Positions 15,816 to 27,149 of a DNA stretch of 64,000 bases are shown in pieces. The DNA is taken from positions 1,567,501 through 1,631,500 of the forward strand of contig NZ_OY735139.1 in the NCBI RefSeq assembly GCF_963457605.1. The letters are read 5' to 3'. The notes beneath the pieces are model-generated. The model saw nothing but the letters and a program-made list of their open reading frames with translations. It was not told where the DNA came from and did no database searches. How positions within the stretch are numbered: position 1 is the first letter of the stretch; each line of letters opens with the position of its first letter. The translations under genes were made by a program, and so were the position numbers. This DNA comes from an uncultured Gellertiella sp. (GTDB lineage Bacteria > Pseudomonadota > Alphaproteobacteria > Rhizobiales > Rhizobiaceae).

Positions 15816-17966
15816 ATGGATGCTGAAATTGACCTGAAGGCGATACTGGGTATTATTCGCCGTCAGCTGTGGTTGGTGCTGTCGACAGTATTGGCTGTCA
15901 TTGCGATCGTTTCCATTGGTGTTTTCTCGGTAACCCCGCGCTATACGGCAACGGCACTGGTTCTTGTGGATACCAAGGACAAGAACCTTCTCGATACCGG
16001 AAATGGTTCCCCGAACTCCACCACCGACAATGCGCGGGTTGAAAGTGAAGTCGAGATCCTGAAATCCGAACGCGTCCTTGTCGGCGTGATCAAGGATCAG
16101 AACCTGGTCACCGATACCGAATTTGGCGTCAAGGTTGGCCTCAAGGACAAGATTTTCACCATGCTGCGCCTGCCGGTGTCGCCTGCGCCCGATGGCGATG
16201 CCCTGCTGACCCGCGTCATCAAGAATTTCGAAACGGCCATTTCGATCAAGCGCAACGGCCTGACCTATCTGATTTCCGTTGGCGTCCAGTCACAGGATCC
16301 GGAAAAGGCGGCGCGCCTGGTCAATGCCCTGACGGATGCCTATATCCGCGAGCAGATCGGCTCCAAGGTATCCAGCACCCTGATTGCGCGCGACACCCTG
16401 CAAAAGCGGGTTACCGCCGCCAATGCGACCATTGCGGAAAACGAGAAGAGCTTTGATTCCTACCTCGACCAGAACCTGACCCGTATTCAGGAACAGGCAG
16501 GCGGCAATCTGGCTATCGGCGATCTGCGCACCCAGCTTGACAAGATCTCCCAGTCGCAGGTGGCCGAACTCAACCGTCTGGATGCCGCCCGTCACGCCGT
16601 TCTGTCGCAGGACTTCGACCAGATGGCGACCTCTCTCGGCTCGGATGCGCTGGCGGAACTGCAAAAGCAGCGCTCCGATCTCAGCAAGAAAATCGCCAGT
16701 GCCGGTGATGGTTCGCCCACTGCGGTTGATTTGCGCGCCGAACTCGACAAGGTGAATGCGACATTCCAGGCCCAGGCGGAAGCCGGTCTCGGCGACCTGC
16801 AGAAGACCGTCAGCGGTTACCAGGAGCGCGGCGATGCGCTGCGCCAGGAAATCCGCTCGACCGTACTGAAGAGCAACCTGCCGCCGCAGGTGCTGACGGA
16901 AATCTACAGCCTGCAGAAATCGGCTGAAATTGCCCGCAACCAGTACCAGAACCTGCTGCAGCGGCTTCAGGATCTGGATGCCCAGACCGATCTGCAATTG
17001 CCAGACAGCCGTGTCGTGTCTTCCGCCCTGGCCCCAACCGATACCTCCTTCCCCAACAAGCCGCTGATTCTCGGTGTTGCGCTGGTCGCGGCCCTCGGTC
17101 TCGGCATGGCGCTCGCCGTCCTGCGGGAATATTTCATCGGCGGTTTCGTCAGCGAATCGCAGGTGGAAGCCGTGCTGCGCACCCAGCTTTCCACCGTGGC
17201 CCCCCGCCAGTCCGGCAATGACGAATTGTCGAAGGCTGGCGGCTACAAGAGCATTTCCGACCTGATGGTCAATGCGCCGCTTTCCCAGTTCAGCGAATCG
17301 ATCCGCAGGCTGCGCCTCGCGCTCGACCAGAACGAACGCCGCAAGCTCGCCGCCCCCAAGGGGGACGGTCCGAAGGGCCGGGTAATCATGGTAAGCTCGG
17401 CGCTGCCGAACGAAGGCAAATCAACCGTGGCGCTGTCAGTGGCGCGCGCCTATGCCCTGACTGGCCAACGCACGCTGCTGATCGACTGCGACCTGCGCAA
17501 GCCAAGCATCAACAAGCACCTGAACCTCGAGCCGAACCCGGATTTCCTGAACTACCTCAAGGAAGGGATCGGCACCTCCGGCCTGCCGTCGCTGACCACC
17601 CGTGACCCGCTCTCCAATCTGACTGTGCTGGTTGGCGGTGGGCGCAGCAACATGGCGACCGACGAGCTGGTGATGAGCGAGAAGATGAGCCGGCTTCTGA
17701 TCAGCGCCCGCAAGCATTTTGATTATATCGTGCTCGATACGCCGCCGGTCGAACCGGTCGTCGATGGTCTCTATCTCGCCCGCCAGGCCGACATGGTCGT
17801 CTTCGTGGTGAAATGGGCAAGCACGCCGCAGTCGAGCGCCAAGCGCGCCATTGCCGCGCTGCGCGAAAACAAGAATCCCGAGGCGGAAATCATCACCATC
17901 CTCAACCAGCAGGACCGCAGCAAGCTGACCTCCTACAATGCCTATACCGGCTACTATCACGAATAG
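15816..17966 (+). CDS. exoP: ExoP/Wzc-type polysaccharide co-polymerase and tyrosine autokinase
   Basis: The 716-aa inner-membrane protein has an N-terminal Wzz domain with a first membrane segment (about residues 20-41). A long periplasmic coiled-coil region and a second membrane segment (about 420-440) follow. The C-terminal BY-kinase has Walker A NEGKST near residue 532, Walker A' LLIDCDLRKPS near 560 and Walker B IVLDTPP near 638. A Tyr-rich tail (SYNAYTGYYHE) is the autophosphorylation cluster. It controls chain length and export of EPS. ATG at 15816 is preferred to an in-frame TTG at 15810. The outer-membrane exporter partner (Wza/ExoF) is not in the window. Confidence 0.93.
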   Translation: MDAEIDLKAILGIIRRQLWLVLSTVLAVIAIVSIGVFSVTPRYTATALVLVDTKDKNLLDTGNGSPNSTTDNARVESEVEILKSERVLVGVIKDQNLVTDTEFGVKVGLKDKIFTMLRLPVSPAPDGDALLTRVIKNFETAISIKRNGLTYLISVGVQSQDPEKAARLVNALTDAYIREQIGSKVSSTLIARDTLQKRVTAANATIAENEKSFDSYLDQNLTRIQEQAGGNLAIGDLRTQLDKISQSQVAELNRLDAARHAVLSQDFDQMATSLGSDALAELQKQRSDLSKKIASAGDGSPTAVDLRAELDKVNATFQAQAEAGLGDLQKTVSGYQERGDALRQEIRSTVLKSNLPPQVLTEIYSLQKSAEIARNQYQNLLQRLQDLDAQTDLQLPDSRVVSSALAPTDTSFPNKPLILGVALVAALGLGMALAVLREYFIGGFVSESQVEAVLRTQLSTVAPRQSGNDELSKAGGYKSISDLMVNAPLSQFSESIRRLRLALDQNERRKLAAPKGDGPKGRVIMVSSALPNEGKSTVALSVARAYALTGQRTLLIDCDLRKPSINKHLNLEPNPDFLNYLKEGIGTSGLPSLTTRDPLSNLTVLVGGGRSNMATDELVMSEKMSRLLISARKHFDYIVLDTPPVEPVVDGLYLARQADMVVFVVKWASTPQSSAKRAIAALRENKNPEAEIITILNQQDRSKLTSYNAYTGYYHE

Positions 17967-18003
17967 GCTTTTGTCGCCGGCAGGCCCGGCATAGAATGCG
18001 GGC

Positions 18004-19209
18004 ATGAAGAAACAGTCGATTGCGATTTTCGGCGGCGGGCCCTCGGGGCTGATGGCCGCCGAAACCTTGTCTGGCCTTGGCCATGCCGTGACGCTTTACG
18101 AGGCGATGCCGACCGTCGGGCGCAAATTCCTGTTGGCGGGCAAGTCGGGCCTCAACCTCACCCATGGCGAGGATTTTGACCGGTTTCGCAACCGATTCGG
18201 GGCGGCAAGCGCCCGGCTTGCCGCAGCCCTCGACGCTTTCCCGCCGGATGCCCTGCGCAAATGGGCGGACGGACTGGGGGCCGAGACCTTTACCGGCACA
18301 TCGGGCCGGGTATTTCCCAGGGCAATGAAGGCATCGCCGCTGCTGCGCCAGTGGCTGCAACGCCTGAAGGCGCAGGGCGTCACCATCCATGTCCGGCACA
18401 AATGGCTGGGCCCCGACGGGACGCGGCATCGGGTGGAGACCCCCGAAGGCATCATCCATGTGCAGACGGACGCCGCACTGCTCGCCTTTGGCGGCGGCAG
18501 CTGGCCGAGACTCGGCTCGGATGGCGGCTGGGTCGAACCTCTTGCACGTCAAGGCCTGTCCATCTCCCCGCTGGTCCCCGCCAATTGCGGCTTTGACCGC
18601 TCCTGGAGCCCCTATGTCGCGGAGCACTTCGCCGGTGCGCCGGTCAAGTCGGTGGTGGCCACAAGCGCTGCGGGCAGCATCCAGGGCGAATTCGTCATCA
18701 GTTCCACCGGCATTGAGGGAAGCCTGATCTACGCCCACGCCGCCGCCCTTCGCGAGGAGATCGCCGAGAGCGGGCGTGCCACACTGACGCTCGATCTTGC
18801 GCCCGGCAGATCGATTGACCGGCTGGCCTCGGAACTTGCCCGCCAGAAGGCGAAACTGTCCTTCTCGAACCGCCTCCGCAAAGGCGGCGGTCTCGATGCG
18901 GCAAAGGTCGCGCTGCTGCGGGAATGCCATCCCGCCTGCCAGACGGCAACGCAAATGGAGCTTGCAGCCCTGATCAAGGCTCTGCCGCTGGTGCTGGAAA
19001 GACCACGCCCGCTTACGGAGGCCATTTCATCGGCGGGCGGTATCCGGTGGGAAGAGATCGACGGCAATTACATGCTGGCAACCCGTCCGGGCCTGTTCGT
19101 CGCAGGCGAAATGATCGACTGGGAAGCGCCGACCGGCGGCTATCTGCTGACCGCCTGCCTCGCAACAGGCCGAGCTGCCGCCATCGGCATTGCCGCTTTC
19201 CTGTCCTGA
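18004..19209 (+). CDS. HI0933/TIGR03862-type NAD(P)/FAD-dependent flavoprotein
   Basis: The 401-aa protein has an N-terminal FAD motif FGGGPSGLMAAETL (about residues 9-22), the family segment GRKFLLAGKSGLNLTH and a C-terminal GLFVAGEMIDWEAPTGGYLL for the FAD ribityl contact. The family is widespread, conserved and mostly uncharacterised; a few relatives reduce double bonds in sterols. It is 37 nt after exoP and in the same direction, but function gives no link to EPS. Confidence 0.88.
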   Translation: MKKQSIAIFGGGPSGLMAAETLSGLGHAVTLYEAMPTVGRKFLLAGKSGLNLTHGEDFDRFRNRFGAASARLAAALDAFPPDALRKWADGLGAETFTGTSGRVFPRAMKASPLLRQWLQRLKAQGVTIHVRHKWLGPDGTRHRVETPEGIIHVQTDAALLAFGGGSWPRLGSDGGWVEPLARQGLSISPLVPANCGFDRSWSPYVAEHFAGAPVKSVVATSAAGSIQGEFVISSTGIEGSLIYAHAAALREEIAESGRATLTLDLAPGRSIDRLASELARQKAKLSFSNRLRKGGGLDAAKVALLRECHPACQTATQMELAALIKALPLVLERPRPLTEAISSAGGIRWEEIDGNYMLATRPGLFVAGEMIDWEAPTGGYLLTACLATGRAAAIGIAAFLS

Positions 19210-19346
19210 TTGCAGCCGTGACCTCACGCGGTTTCCAGCCACTCCATTTCGGCTTTTCGACTGAAATCGGCGTTTTTGTCGCTTGCAACGCAGAGTATCT
19301 GCGAAATCGCTTTCTTTCCGGCCCGACTTAGACGAGATTCGCCTGA

Positions 19347-19361
19347 CATAGTCGCGCTATG
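19347..19361. promoter_or_regulatory. Inverted repeat upstream of the bkd operon
   Basis: CATAG-TCGCG-CTATG, with 5-bp arms, lies 34 nt before the first ribosome site of the bkd-type operon. It is a possible operator. Arms are short, so confidence is low. Confidence 0.25.
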
Positions 19362-19394
19362 ATCCTGGTCTCGCTCAACTCGGGAGGAACGGCG

Positions 19395-19490
19395 ATGCAG
19401 TCTCGTGACACTCTTGGCCTCTGGCTTGCAGGGGGCTTGCGCCCGGCGGGCCGATCAGCCAGCGCCCGCAGTGCGGGAGGACGCCGATGA
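19395..19490 (+). CDS. Possible 31-aa leader peptide coupled to the thiolase gene
   Basis: ATG 19395 has an excellent ribosome site (GGGAGG, 7 nt upstream) and opens a 31-codon frame whose TGA (19488-19490) overlaps the thiolase ATG at 19487 as ATGA. The peptide begins MQSRDTLGLWLAGG and ends in an Arg/Ser-rich tail. It has no run of Val, Ile or Leu codons such as a classical attenuator would use. It may serve translational coupling, or be the remnant of a longer gene. Expression is unproven. Confidence 0.35.
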   Translation: MQSRDTLGLWLAGGLRPAGRSASARSAGGRR

Positions 19491-20707
19491 GTGTCCTGCG
19501 ATCCCCCTCGACAGATCCCGTCGTCATTGTCGCCGCGACCCGTACGCCGATCGGCGCATTTCAGGGCGCACTTTCCCCGCTCTCTGCCCCTGAGCTTGGA
19601 GCCATCGCCGTCAGGGGCGCACTGGCGCAATCCGGTCTTGATACCGCCGACGCAAGGGATGTCTTCCGCGATGTCGACGAGATTTTCATGGGCAACGTGC
19701 TTTCTGCCGGGCTTGGCCAGAACCCGGCCCGGCAGGCGGCCCTGAAGGGCGGGCTTGGCGAGGCGACACCGGCCACCACCGTCTCCAAGGTCTGCGGTTC
19801 CGGCATGAAGGCGCTGATGCTCGCCCATGACGGACTGCTTGCCGGAAGCAGCCGGATCACCCTTGCCGGTGGCATGGAATCGATGAGCAATGCCCCCTAT
19901 CTCTCGCTGAAAACCCGTGGCGGCGCGCGGCTCGGCCATGCTGAGCTCAAGGACCACATGTTCCTCGATGGTCTGGAAGATGCCGCCTCCGGTCGCCTGA
20001 TGGGCAGCTATGCCGAAGATATTGCCGGGCAGTATGGTTTCAGCCGGGAAGATCAGGACACCTATGCCCTGCGCTCGCTGCAACGGGCTGTGGATGCGGA
20101 GGCATCGGGGGCCTTTCATCGCGAAATCGTTGCTGTCAGCCACGGGGAAGGGCGCAACGCGGTCGCGCTGGCGCGGGACGAGCAGCCGTCGAAGGCAAAT
20201 CCTGCCAGGATCCCGACGCTGAAAGCCGCCTTCCGCCCGGGCGGCACGGTGACGGCGGCCAATTCCTCCTCGATTTCCGATGGTGCGGCCGCATTGCTGC
20301 TGATGCGCGAAAGCGAGGCCAGCGCCCGCGGCCTCGTGCCGCTGGTGCGCATCGTCGGCCATTCCGGCCATGCCCGCGCCCCTGCCCTGTTCACCACCGC
20401 CCCCGTCGGCGCGATCTCGGCGCTGCTTGAAAGCCTCGGCTGGACGAGCGGCGATGTCGATCTCTGGGAAATCAACGAGGCCTTTGCGGTTGTGGCGATG
20501 ATTGCCATTCACGATCTCGGGCTTGACCCCGAGCGGGTCAATATCCATGGCGGAGCTTGCGCGCTCGGCCACCCGATCGGAGCCTCCGGCGCCCGTATCG
20601 TCGTGACCCTCCTGCATGCGATGCGGGCCCAAAACGCACGGCGCGGCATTGCCTCGCTCTGCATCGGTGGCGGCGAGGCCACCGCCATCGCGCTCGAACT
20701 GGTGTGA
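19487..20707 (+). CDS. Acetyl-CoA acetyltransferase / 3-ketoacyl-CoA thiolase
   Basis: The 406-aa thiolase has the active-site Cys in [14 protein letters not shown] (about residue 104), the NEAFAV motif and the C-terminal [16 protein letters not shown] signature with the catalytic His and Cys. It cleaves a 3-ketoacyl-CoA to acetyl-CoA plus a shorter acyl-CoA. Being in one operon with a type II 3-hydroxyacyl-CoA dehydrogenase and bkd genes, 2-methylacetoacetyl-CoA from isoleucine is a likely substrate. The start has its own GGGAGG site. Confidence 0.9.
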   Translation: MSVLRSPSTDPVVIVAATRTPIGAFQGALSPLSAPELGAIAVRGALAQSGLDTADARDVFRDVDEIFMGNVLSAGLGQNPARQAALKGGLGEATPATTVSKVCGSGMKALMLAHDGLLAGSSRITLAGGMESMSNAPYLSLKTRGGARLGHAELKDHMFLDGLEDAASGRLMGSYAEDIAGQYGFSREDQDTYALRSLQRAVDAEASGAFHREIVAVSHGEGRNAVALARDEQPSKANPARIPTLKAAFRPGGTVTAANSSSISDGAAALLLMRESEASARGLVPLVRIVGHSGHARAPALFTTAPVGAISALLESLGWTSGDVDLWEINEAFAVVAMIAIHDLGLDPERVNIHGGACALGHPIGASGARIVVTLLHAMRAQNARRGIASLCIGGGEATAIALELV

Positions 20708-20714
20708 GGACCTG

Positions 20715-22740
<2,026 letters not shown>

Positions 22741-22744
22741 GCCG

Positions 22745-23758
22745 ATGCCCCGCATGACCATGATCGAAGCCATCCGCAGCGCCATCGACATTTCGATGGG
22801 ACGGGACGATGCCGTCGTCGTTTTCGGCGAGGATGTCGGCTATTTCGGCGGCGTGTTCCGCTGCACCCAGGGGCTCCAGCAGAAATATGGCAAGACCCGC
22901 TGTTTCGACACGCCGATTTCCGAGGCCGGCATCGTCGGTGCCGCCATCGGCATGGCGGCTTACGGGCTGAAACCCTGCGTCGAGATCCAGTTCGCCGATT
23001 ACATGTTTCCGGCCTATGACCAGCTGACCCAGGAAGCCGCCCGCCTGCGCAACCGCTCCAACAACCAGTTCACCTGCCCGATGGTGGTGCGGATGCCAAC
23101 CGGCGGCGGGATTTTCGGCGGCCAGACCCACAGCCAGAGCCCGGAAGCACTGTTTACCCATGTCTGCGGGCTGAAGGTGGCGATGCCCTCCAATCCGCAT
23201 GATGCCAAGGGCCTGCTGATCTCCGCCATCGAAGACCCCGACCCGGTGATCTTCCTTGAGCCGAAGCGCCTCTATAATGGCCCGTTCGACGGCCATCACG
23301 ACCGGCCCGTCACGCCCTGGGCGGGCCATCCCGCGGCGGAAGTGCCGGAAGGGCACTATAGCGTGCCGCTTGGAAAGGCGGCGATTGCGCGTGCCGGATC
23401 TGCCGTCACCATCCTTGCCTATGGCACCATGGTGCATGTGGCGATTGCGGCCGCGCAAGAGACCGGCATTGATGCCGAAGTCATCGATCTCCGCACCCTT
23501 ATGCCGCTCGATCTCGAGGCGATCACCCGGTCGGTGGAAAAGACCGGGCGCTGCATGGTGGTGCATGAGGCGACCCTGACATCCGGCTTCGGCGCAGAAC
23601 TCACCGCACTTGTGCAGGAACATTGCTTCTATCACCTCGAAGCGCCGGTAGTCCGTGTCGCGGGCTGGGACACGCCCTATCCGCATGCCCAGGAATGGGA
23701 CTATTTCCCCGGCCCGGCCCGCATTGGCCAGGCGCTTGCCGACCTGATGGAGGCCTGA
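22745..23758 (+). CDS. bkdA2: Branched-chain 2-oxoacid dehydrogenase E1 beta subunit
   Basis: The 337-aa transketolase-like subunit has the conserved FGEDVGYFGGVFR, DTPISEAGIVGAAIG and the C-terminal VHEATLTSGFGAEL. It completes the TDP site with E1 alpha. Length is normal. It begins 4 nt after the E1 alpha stop. Confidence 0.95.
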   Translation: MPRMTMIEAIRSAIDISMGRDDAVVVFGEDVGYFGGVFRCTQGLQQKYGKTRCFDTPISEAGIVGAAIGMAAYGLKPCVEIQFADYMFPAYDQLTQEAARLRNRSNNQFTCPMVVRMPTGGGIFGGQTHSQSPEALFTHVCGLKVAMPSNPHDAKGLLISAIEDPDPVIFLEPKRLYNGPFDGHHDRPVTPWAGHPAAEVPEGHYSVPLGKAAIARAGSAVTILAYGTMVHVAIAAAQETGIDAEVIDLRTLMPLDLEAITRSVEKTGRCMVVHEATLTSGFGAELTALVQEHCFYHLEAPVVRVAGWDTPYPHAQEWDYFPGPARIGQALADLMEA

Positions 23759-23759
23759 A

Positions 23760-25067
23760 ATGCCGATACATGTGGTGAAACTTCCCGATGTCGGCGAAGG
23801 CGTGGCGGAAGCCGAAATCGTCGAATGGCATGTCAGCGAGGGTGATATCGTCCGCGAGGACGACGTGCTCGCCGCCGTGATGACCGGCAAGGCAACGGTC
23901 GAAATTCCCTCGCCGGTCGACGGCAAGGTGATCTGGCGCGGCGCCGCCATGGGCGACATTGTTGCCGTCGGCACGCCGATCCTGAAGATCGAATTTGCCG
24001 GGGAAGATGGCGAAGAGCAGAGCACCGGGACCGAAGCCCCGGAAAGGCCGGCAACAAAGCCTGCCGAGGCCGCGCCGGAACGGATGGTAACGCAAAAGCC
24101 GGTCGCGGCCCCCTCGTCCGCGCCGGTGGCTGCCTCCCCCCGTATCGCTGCCCCCCGTAACACGGCTCCGATAGGCGCGCCGCGCCGCGAGGGTGAAAAG
24201 CCGCTCGCCTCGCCGGCCGTCCGGCTGCGGGCCCGCGAAGCCGGGATCGACCTGCGCCAGGTGGCGGGATCGGGACCTGCCGACCGGATCACCCATGAGG
24301 ATCTCGATCTCTTCCTTAATCGCGGGCCGCTTGCCGCCCCCGCGTCGGGCGGACTGCAGCCGGATCTTTCGATCACCGAAATCCGCATGGTCGGCCTGCG
24401 CCGCCGGATCGCGGAGAAGATGAGTCTCGCCAAATCCCGCATTCCGCACATTACCTATGTCGAGGAAGTGGACCTGACCGCACTTGAGGAGCTCCGCGCG
24501 GCAATGAACCGGTCGCTGAAACCGGGCCGGACCAAGCTGACCGTGCTGCCCTTCCTGATGCGGGCGCTGGTCAAGGCCATCGCCCACCAGCCGGTGTTGA
24601 ACTCCACCTTTGACGACGAGGCAGGCATCATCCGCCAGTCCGGCGGCGTCCATATCGGCATTGCCGCCCAGACTCCTTCCGGCCTGATGGTACCGGTGAT
24701 CCGCCATGCGGAAGCCCGCGACATCCATGACTGCGCCCGCGAAATCGTCCGGCTCAGCGAAGCCGCCCGCACCGGCACGGCGCTGCGCGAGGAACTGTCG
24801 GGCTCGACCATCACCATTTCCTCGCTGGGCGCGCTCGGCGGGATCGTCTCGACCCCGGTGATCAACCATCCCGAGGTCGCCATCATCGGCGTCAACAAGA
24901 TCGCCATGCGTCCGCACTGGGATGGCACGCAATTCGTGCCGCGCAAGATGATGAACCTGTCGTCGAGCTTCGACCACCGGGTGATCGACGGCCACGATGC
25001 GGCCACCTTCGTCCAGCGGATCAAGAGCCTTCTGGAAACCCCTGCCCTGATTTTCGTCGAGGATTGA
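23760..25067 (+). CDS. bkdB: Branched-chain 2-oxoacid dehydrogenase E2 (dihydrolipoyl acyltransferase)
   Basis: The 435-aa protein has one N-terminal lipoyl domain with the probable lipoyl-lysine K44 (MTGKATVEIP). A Pro/Ala-rich linker, a peripheral subunit-binding domain (about residues 148-185, ASPAVRLRAREAGIDL) and the catalytic acyltransferase domain ending in SSFDHRVIDGHDAA with the active His follow. It forms the core of the complex and makes branched acyl-CoA. Confidence 0.95.
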   Translation: MPIHVVKLPDVGEGVAEAEIVEWHVSEGDIVREDDVLAAVMTGKATVEIPSPVDGKVIWRGAAMGDIVAVGTPILKIEFAGEDGEEQSTGTEAPERPATKPAEAAPERMVTQKPVAAPSSAPVAASPRIAAPRNTAPIGAPRREGEKPLASPAVRLRAREAGIDLRQVAGSGPADRITHEDLDLFLNRGPLAAPASGGLQPDLSITEIRMVGLRRRIAEKMSLAKSRIPHITYVEEVDLTALEELRAAMNRSLKPGRTKLTVLPFLMRALVKAIAHQPVLNSTFDDEAGIIRQSGGVHIGIAAQTPSGLMVPVIRHAEARDIHDCAREIVRLSEAARTGTALREELSGSTITISSLGALGGIVSTPVINHPEVAIIGVNKIAMRPHWDGTQFVPRKMMNLSSSFDHRVIDGHDAATFVQRIKSLLETPALIFVED

Positions 25068-25068
25068 G

Positions 25069-26466
25069 ATGAAAGAGATCCATTGCAAGCTCCTGGTGAT
25101 CGGTGCAGGCCCTGGCGGCTATGTGGCGGCGATCCGCGCCGGCCAGCTCGGCCTTGATACGGTGATCGTCGAAACGGCAAAGCCCGGCGGCACCTGCCTC
25201 AATATCGGCTGCATCCCGTCGAAGGCCCTCATCCATGCGGCGGAAGATTTTGCCCATGCCACGGCACTGGCCGGCAAGCCCTCGGCCTATGGTCTTTCGG
25301 TCAGCCAGCCCGGGCTCGATTTCGCCCGGACCCAGAGCTGGAAGAATGCCATCACCCAGCGCCTGTCAACGGGCGTTTCCGGCTTGCTGAAGAAGGCGGG
25401 CGTGAAGACCGTGGTCGGCAAGGCGCGGTTCCGCGACGGCAAGACGGTCAGCGTCGAGACCGAGACCGGCACGCAGGTGATCCGCACCGAAAATGTCATC
25501 ATCGCCACCGGTTCGGTGCCGGTCGAACTGCCAATCCTGCCCTTCGGCGGCAACGTGCTGTCCTCCACGCAGGCGCTTTCGCTGTCCAGCGTACCGGCTT
25601 CACTCGCCGTGATCGGGGCCGGCTATATCGGCGTCGAACTGGGCACGGCCTTTGCAAGGCTCGGGTCGAAGGTCACGATGATCGAGGCGCAGGACAAGAT
25701 CCTGCCGCTTTACGATGCCGCGCTCACCAGACCGGTCGAAAAGCAGCTCGCCCAGCTCGGTGTGACGGTCCTAACCCGGACCCGGCTGCGCGGCCCCGCC
25801 GGTGAGGGCACCGGCATTCTGGTCGAGGGGCCGGATGGTCGGGAAAGACGGATCGAGGCGGACAAGATCCTTGTCTCCGTCGGACGCAAGCCGCAAACCG
25901 AAAACTGGGGCCGCGACGAACTGGAGCTTGCCATGGCCGGGCCGTATATTCGCATCGATGATCGCTGCCGCACCTCCATGCATGGCATCTATGCCATCGG
26001 CGACGTGACGGGCGAACCGATGCTGGCGCACCGCGCGATGGCTGAGGGCGAAATGGTTGCCGAACTGATCGCGGGCAAGCGACGCAGCTTCGACAAGCGG
26101 GTCATTCCGGCGGTCTGCTTTTCCGCCCCGGAAATCGTCAGCGCCGGTCTTTCCCCCGATGAGGCCAGGGGCCGCGGGATCGAGATTGTCACCGGCCAGT
26201 TCCCCTTTGCCGCCAATGGCCGGGCGATGACGCTCGGGGCCGAGGATGGCTTCGTGCGGGTGACGGCCCGCGCCGACAACCATCTGGTGCTCGGCATCGA
26301 GGCGGTCGGCAGCCATGTGTCGGAACTGTCGGCAGCCTTCGCGCTCGCCATCGAGATGGGGGCACGGCTTGAAGATATCGCCGGCACGATCCACGCCCAT
26401 CCGACGCTGTCGGAAGCTTTTCCGGAAGCCGCCATGGCAGCACTTGGCCATGGGCTGCACATGTAA
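25069..26466 (+). CDS. lpdV: Dihydrolipoyl dehydrogenase (E3)
   Basis: The 465-aa flavoprotein has the FAD motif GAGPGG, the redox-active disulfide GGTCLNIGCIPSKAL, an NAD motif GAGYIGVELG, and the C-terminal HAHPTLSEAFPEA with the catalytic His-Glu pair. It reoxidises the E2 lipoyl groups with NAD. It is the last gene of the bkd operon and converges with the Lrp-type regulator across a 12-nt gap. Confidence 0.95.
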   Translation: MKEIHCKLLVIGAGPGGYVAAIRAGQLGLDTVIVETAKPGGTCLNIGCIPSKALIHAAEDFAHATALAGKPSAYGLSVSQPGLDFARTQSWKNAITQRLSTGVSGLLKKAGVKTVVGKARFRDGKTVSVETETGTQVIRTENVIIATGSVPVELPILPFGGNVLSSTQALSLSSVPASLAVIGAGYIGVELGTAFARLGSKVTMIEAQDKILPLYDAALTRPVEKQLAQLGVTVLTRTRLRGPAGEGTGILVEGPDGRERRIEADKILVSVGRKPQTENWGRDELELAMAGPYIRIDDRCRTSMHGIYAIGDVTGEPMLAHRAMAEGEMVAELIAGKRRSFDKRVIPAVCFSAPEIVSAGLSPDEARGRGIEIVTGQFPFAANGRAMTLGAEDGFVRVTARADNHLVLGIEAVGSHVSELSAAFALAIEMGARLEDIAGTIHAHPTLSEAFPEAAMAALGHGLHM

Positions 26467-26478
26467 CGGGGTCTCGCG

Positions 26479-26931
26479 TTATAGAGGCAGCGCCGTGCGG
26501 TAGACGACACGGCGCAGCGCCGAACTGGAGCGGATCGATTTCACCTGCTTCATCTTGATCAGCCGCGAGCGCAGCAATTCCTCGAACTCGTTGAGATCAT
26601 GGGTGACGACGCGCAGCAGATAATCGTAATCGCCGGTCATCAGGTAGCATTCCATCACCTGCGGCACCCGGGCGATTTCCGCCTCGAAGGAGGAGATGTT
26701 CTCGTCATCCTGGCTGACCAACTGCACCGAGACGAAGACACTGACCTTCAGCCCCAGCTTTTCCTGGTCGAGCAGTGTCACATAGGACTGGATGATGCCG
26801 TCGCGCTCCAACTGCTTCTGCCGTCGCTGCACCGGCGAAGGCGACAGATGCACCTTCTCGGCAAGTTCAATCGACGTCAGCCGCGCATTCGACTGCAAAG
26901 CCGCCAGCAACGCCAGATCCTTGTCATCCAT
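26479..26931 (-). CDS. Lrp/AsnC-family transcriptional regulator, possible bkd regulator
   Basis: The 150-aa protein has an N-terminal helix-turn-helix (about residues 1-50, DDKDLALLAALQSNARLTSIELAEKVHLS in the family pattern) and a C-terminal RAM effector domain with ECYLMTGDYDYLLRVVTHDL. BkdR regulators of this family respond to branched-chain amino acids and usually lie divergent from bkd. Here the gene is convergent at the operon's 3' end, so control of bkd is likely but would be from a distance. Confidence 0.9.
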   Translation of the reverse strand: MDDKDLALLAALQSNARLTSIELAEKVHLSPSPVQRRQKQLERDGIIQSYVTLLDQEKLGLKVSVFVSVQLVSQDDENISSFEAEIARVPQVMECYLMTGDYDYLLRVVTHDLNEFEELLRSRLIKMKQVKSIRSSSALRRVVYRTALPL

Positions 26932-27149
26932 ACGCGGTCAGGTCCCCTGATAGACGAACATGTCAGGAGACCTAGCCCGGATGCCGCGCGCGCGCAACGG
27001 AAACGAGCCGTCTTGGTGCGGCAATCGGGTGAATGAGGAGGTAACAAACGCCTGATTTGCCGAATCTGTACCTTTCCTCTGATTTGCTTTTTGGGGGATG
27101 GTATGGACGATGCGGCAGCGACGCGCCCGGCGTTTGAGGAATAAGCCAC

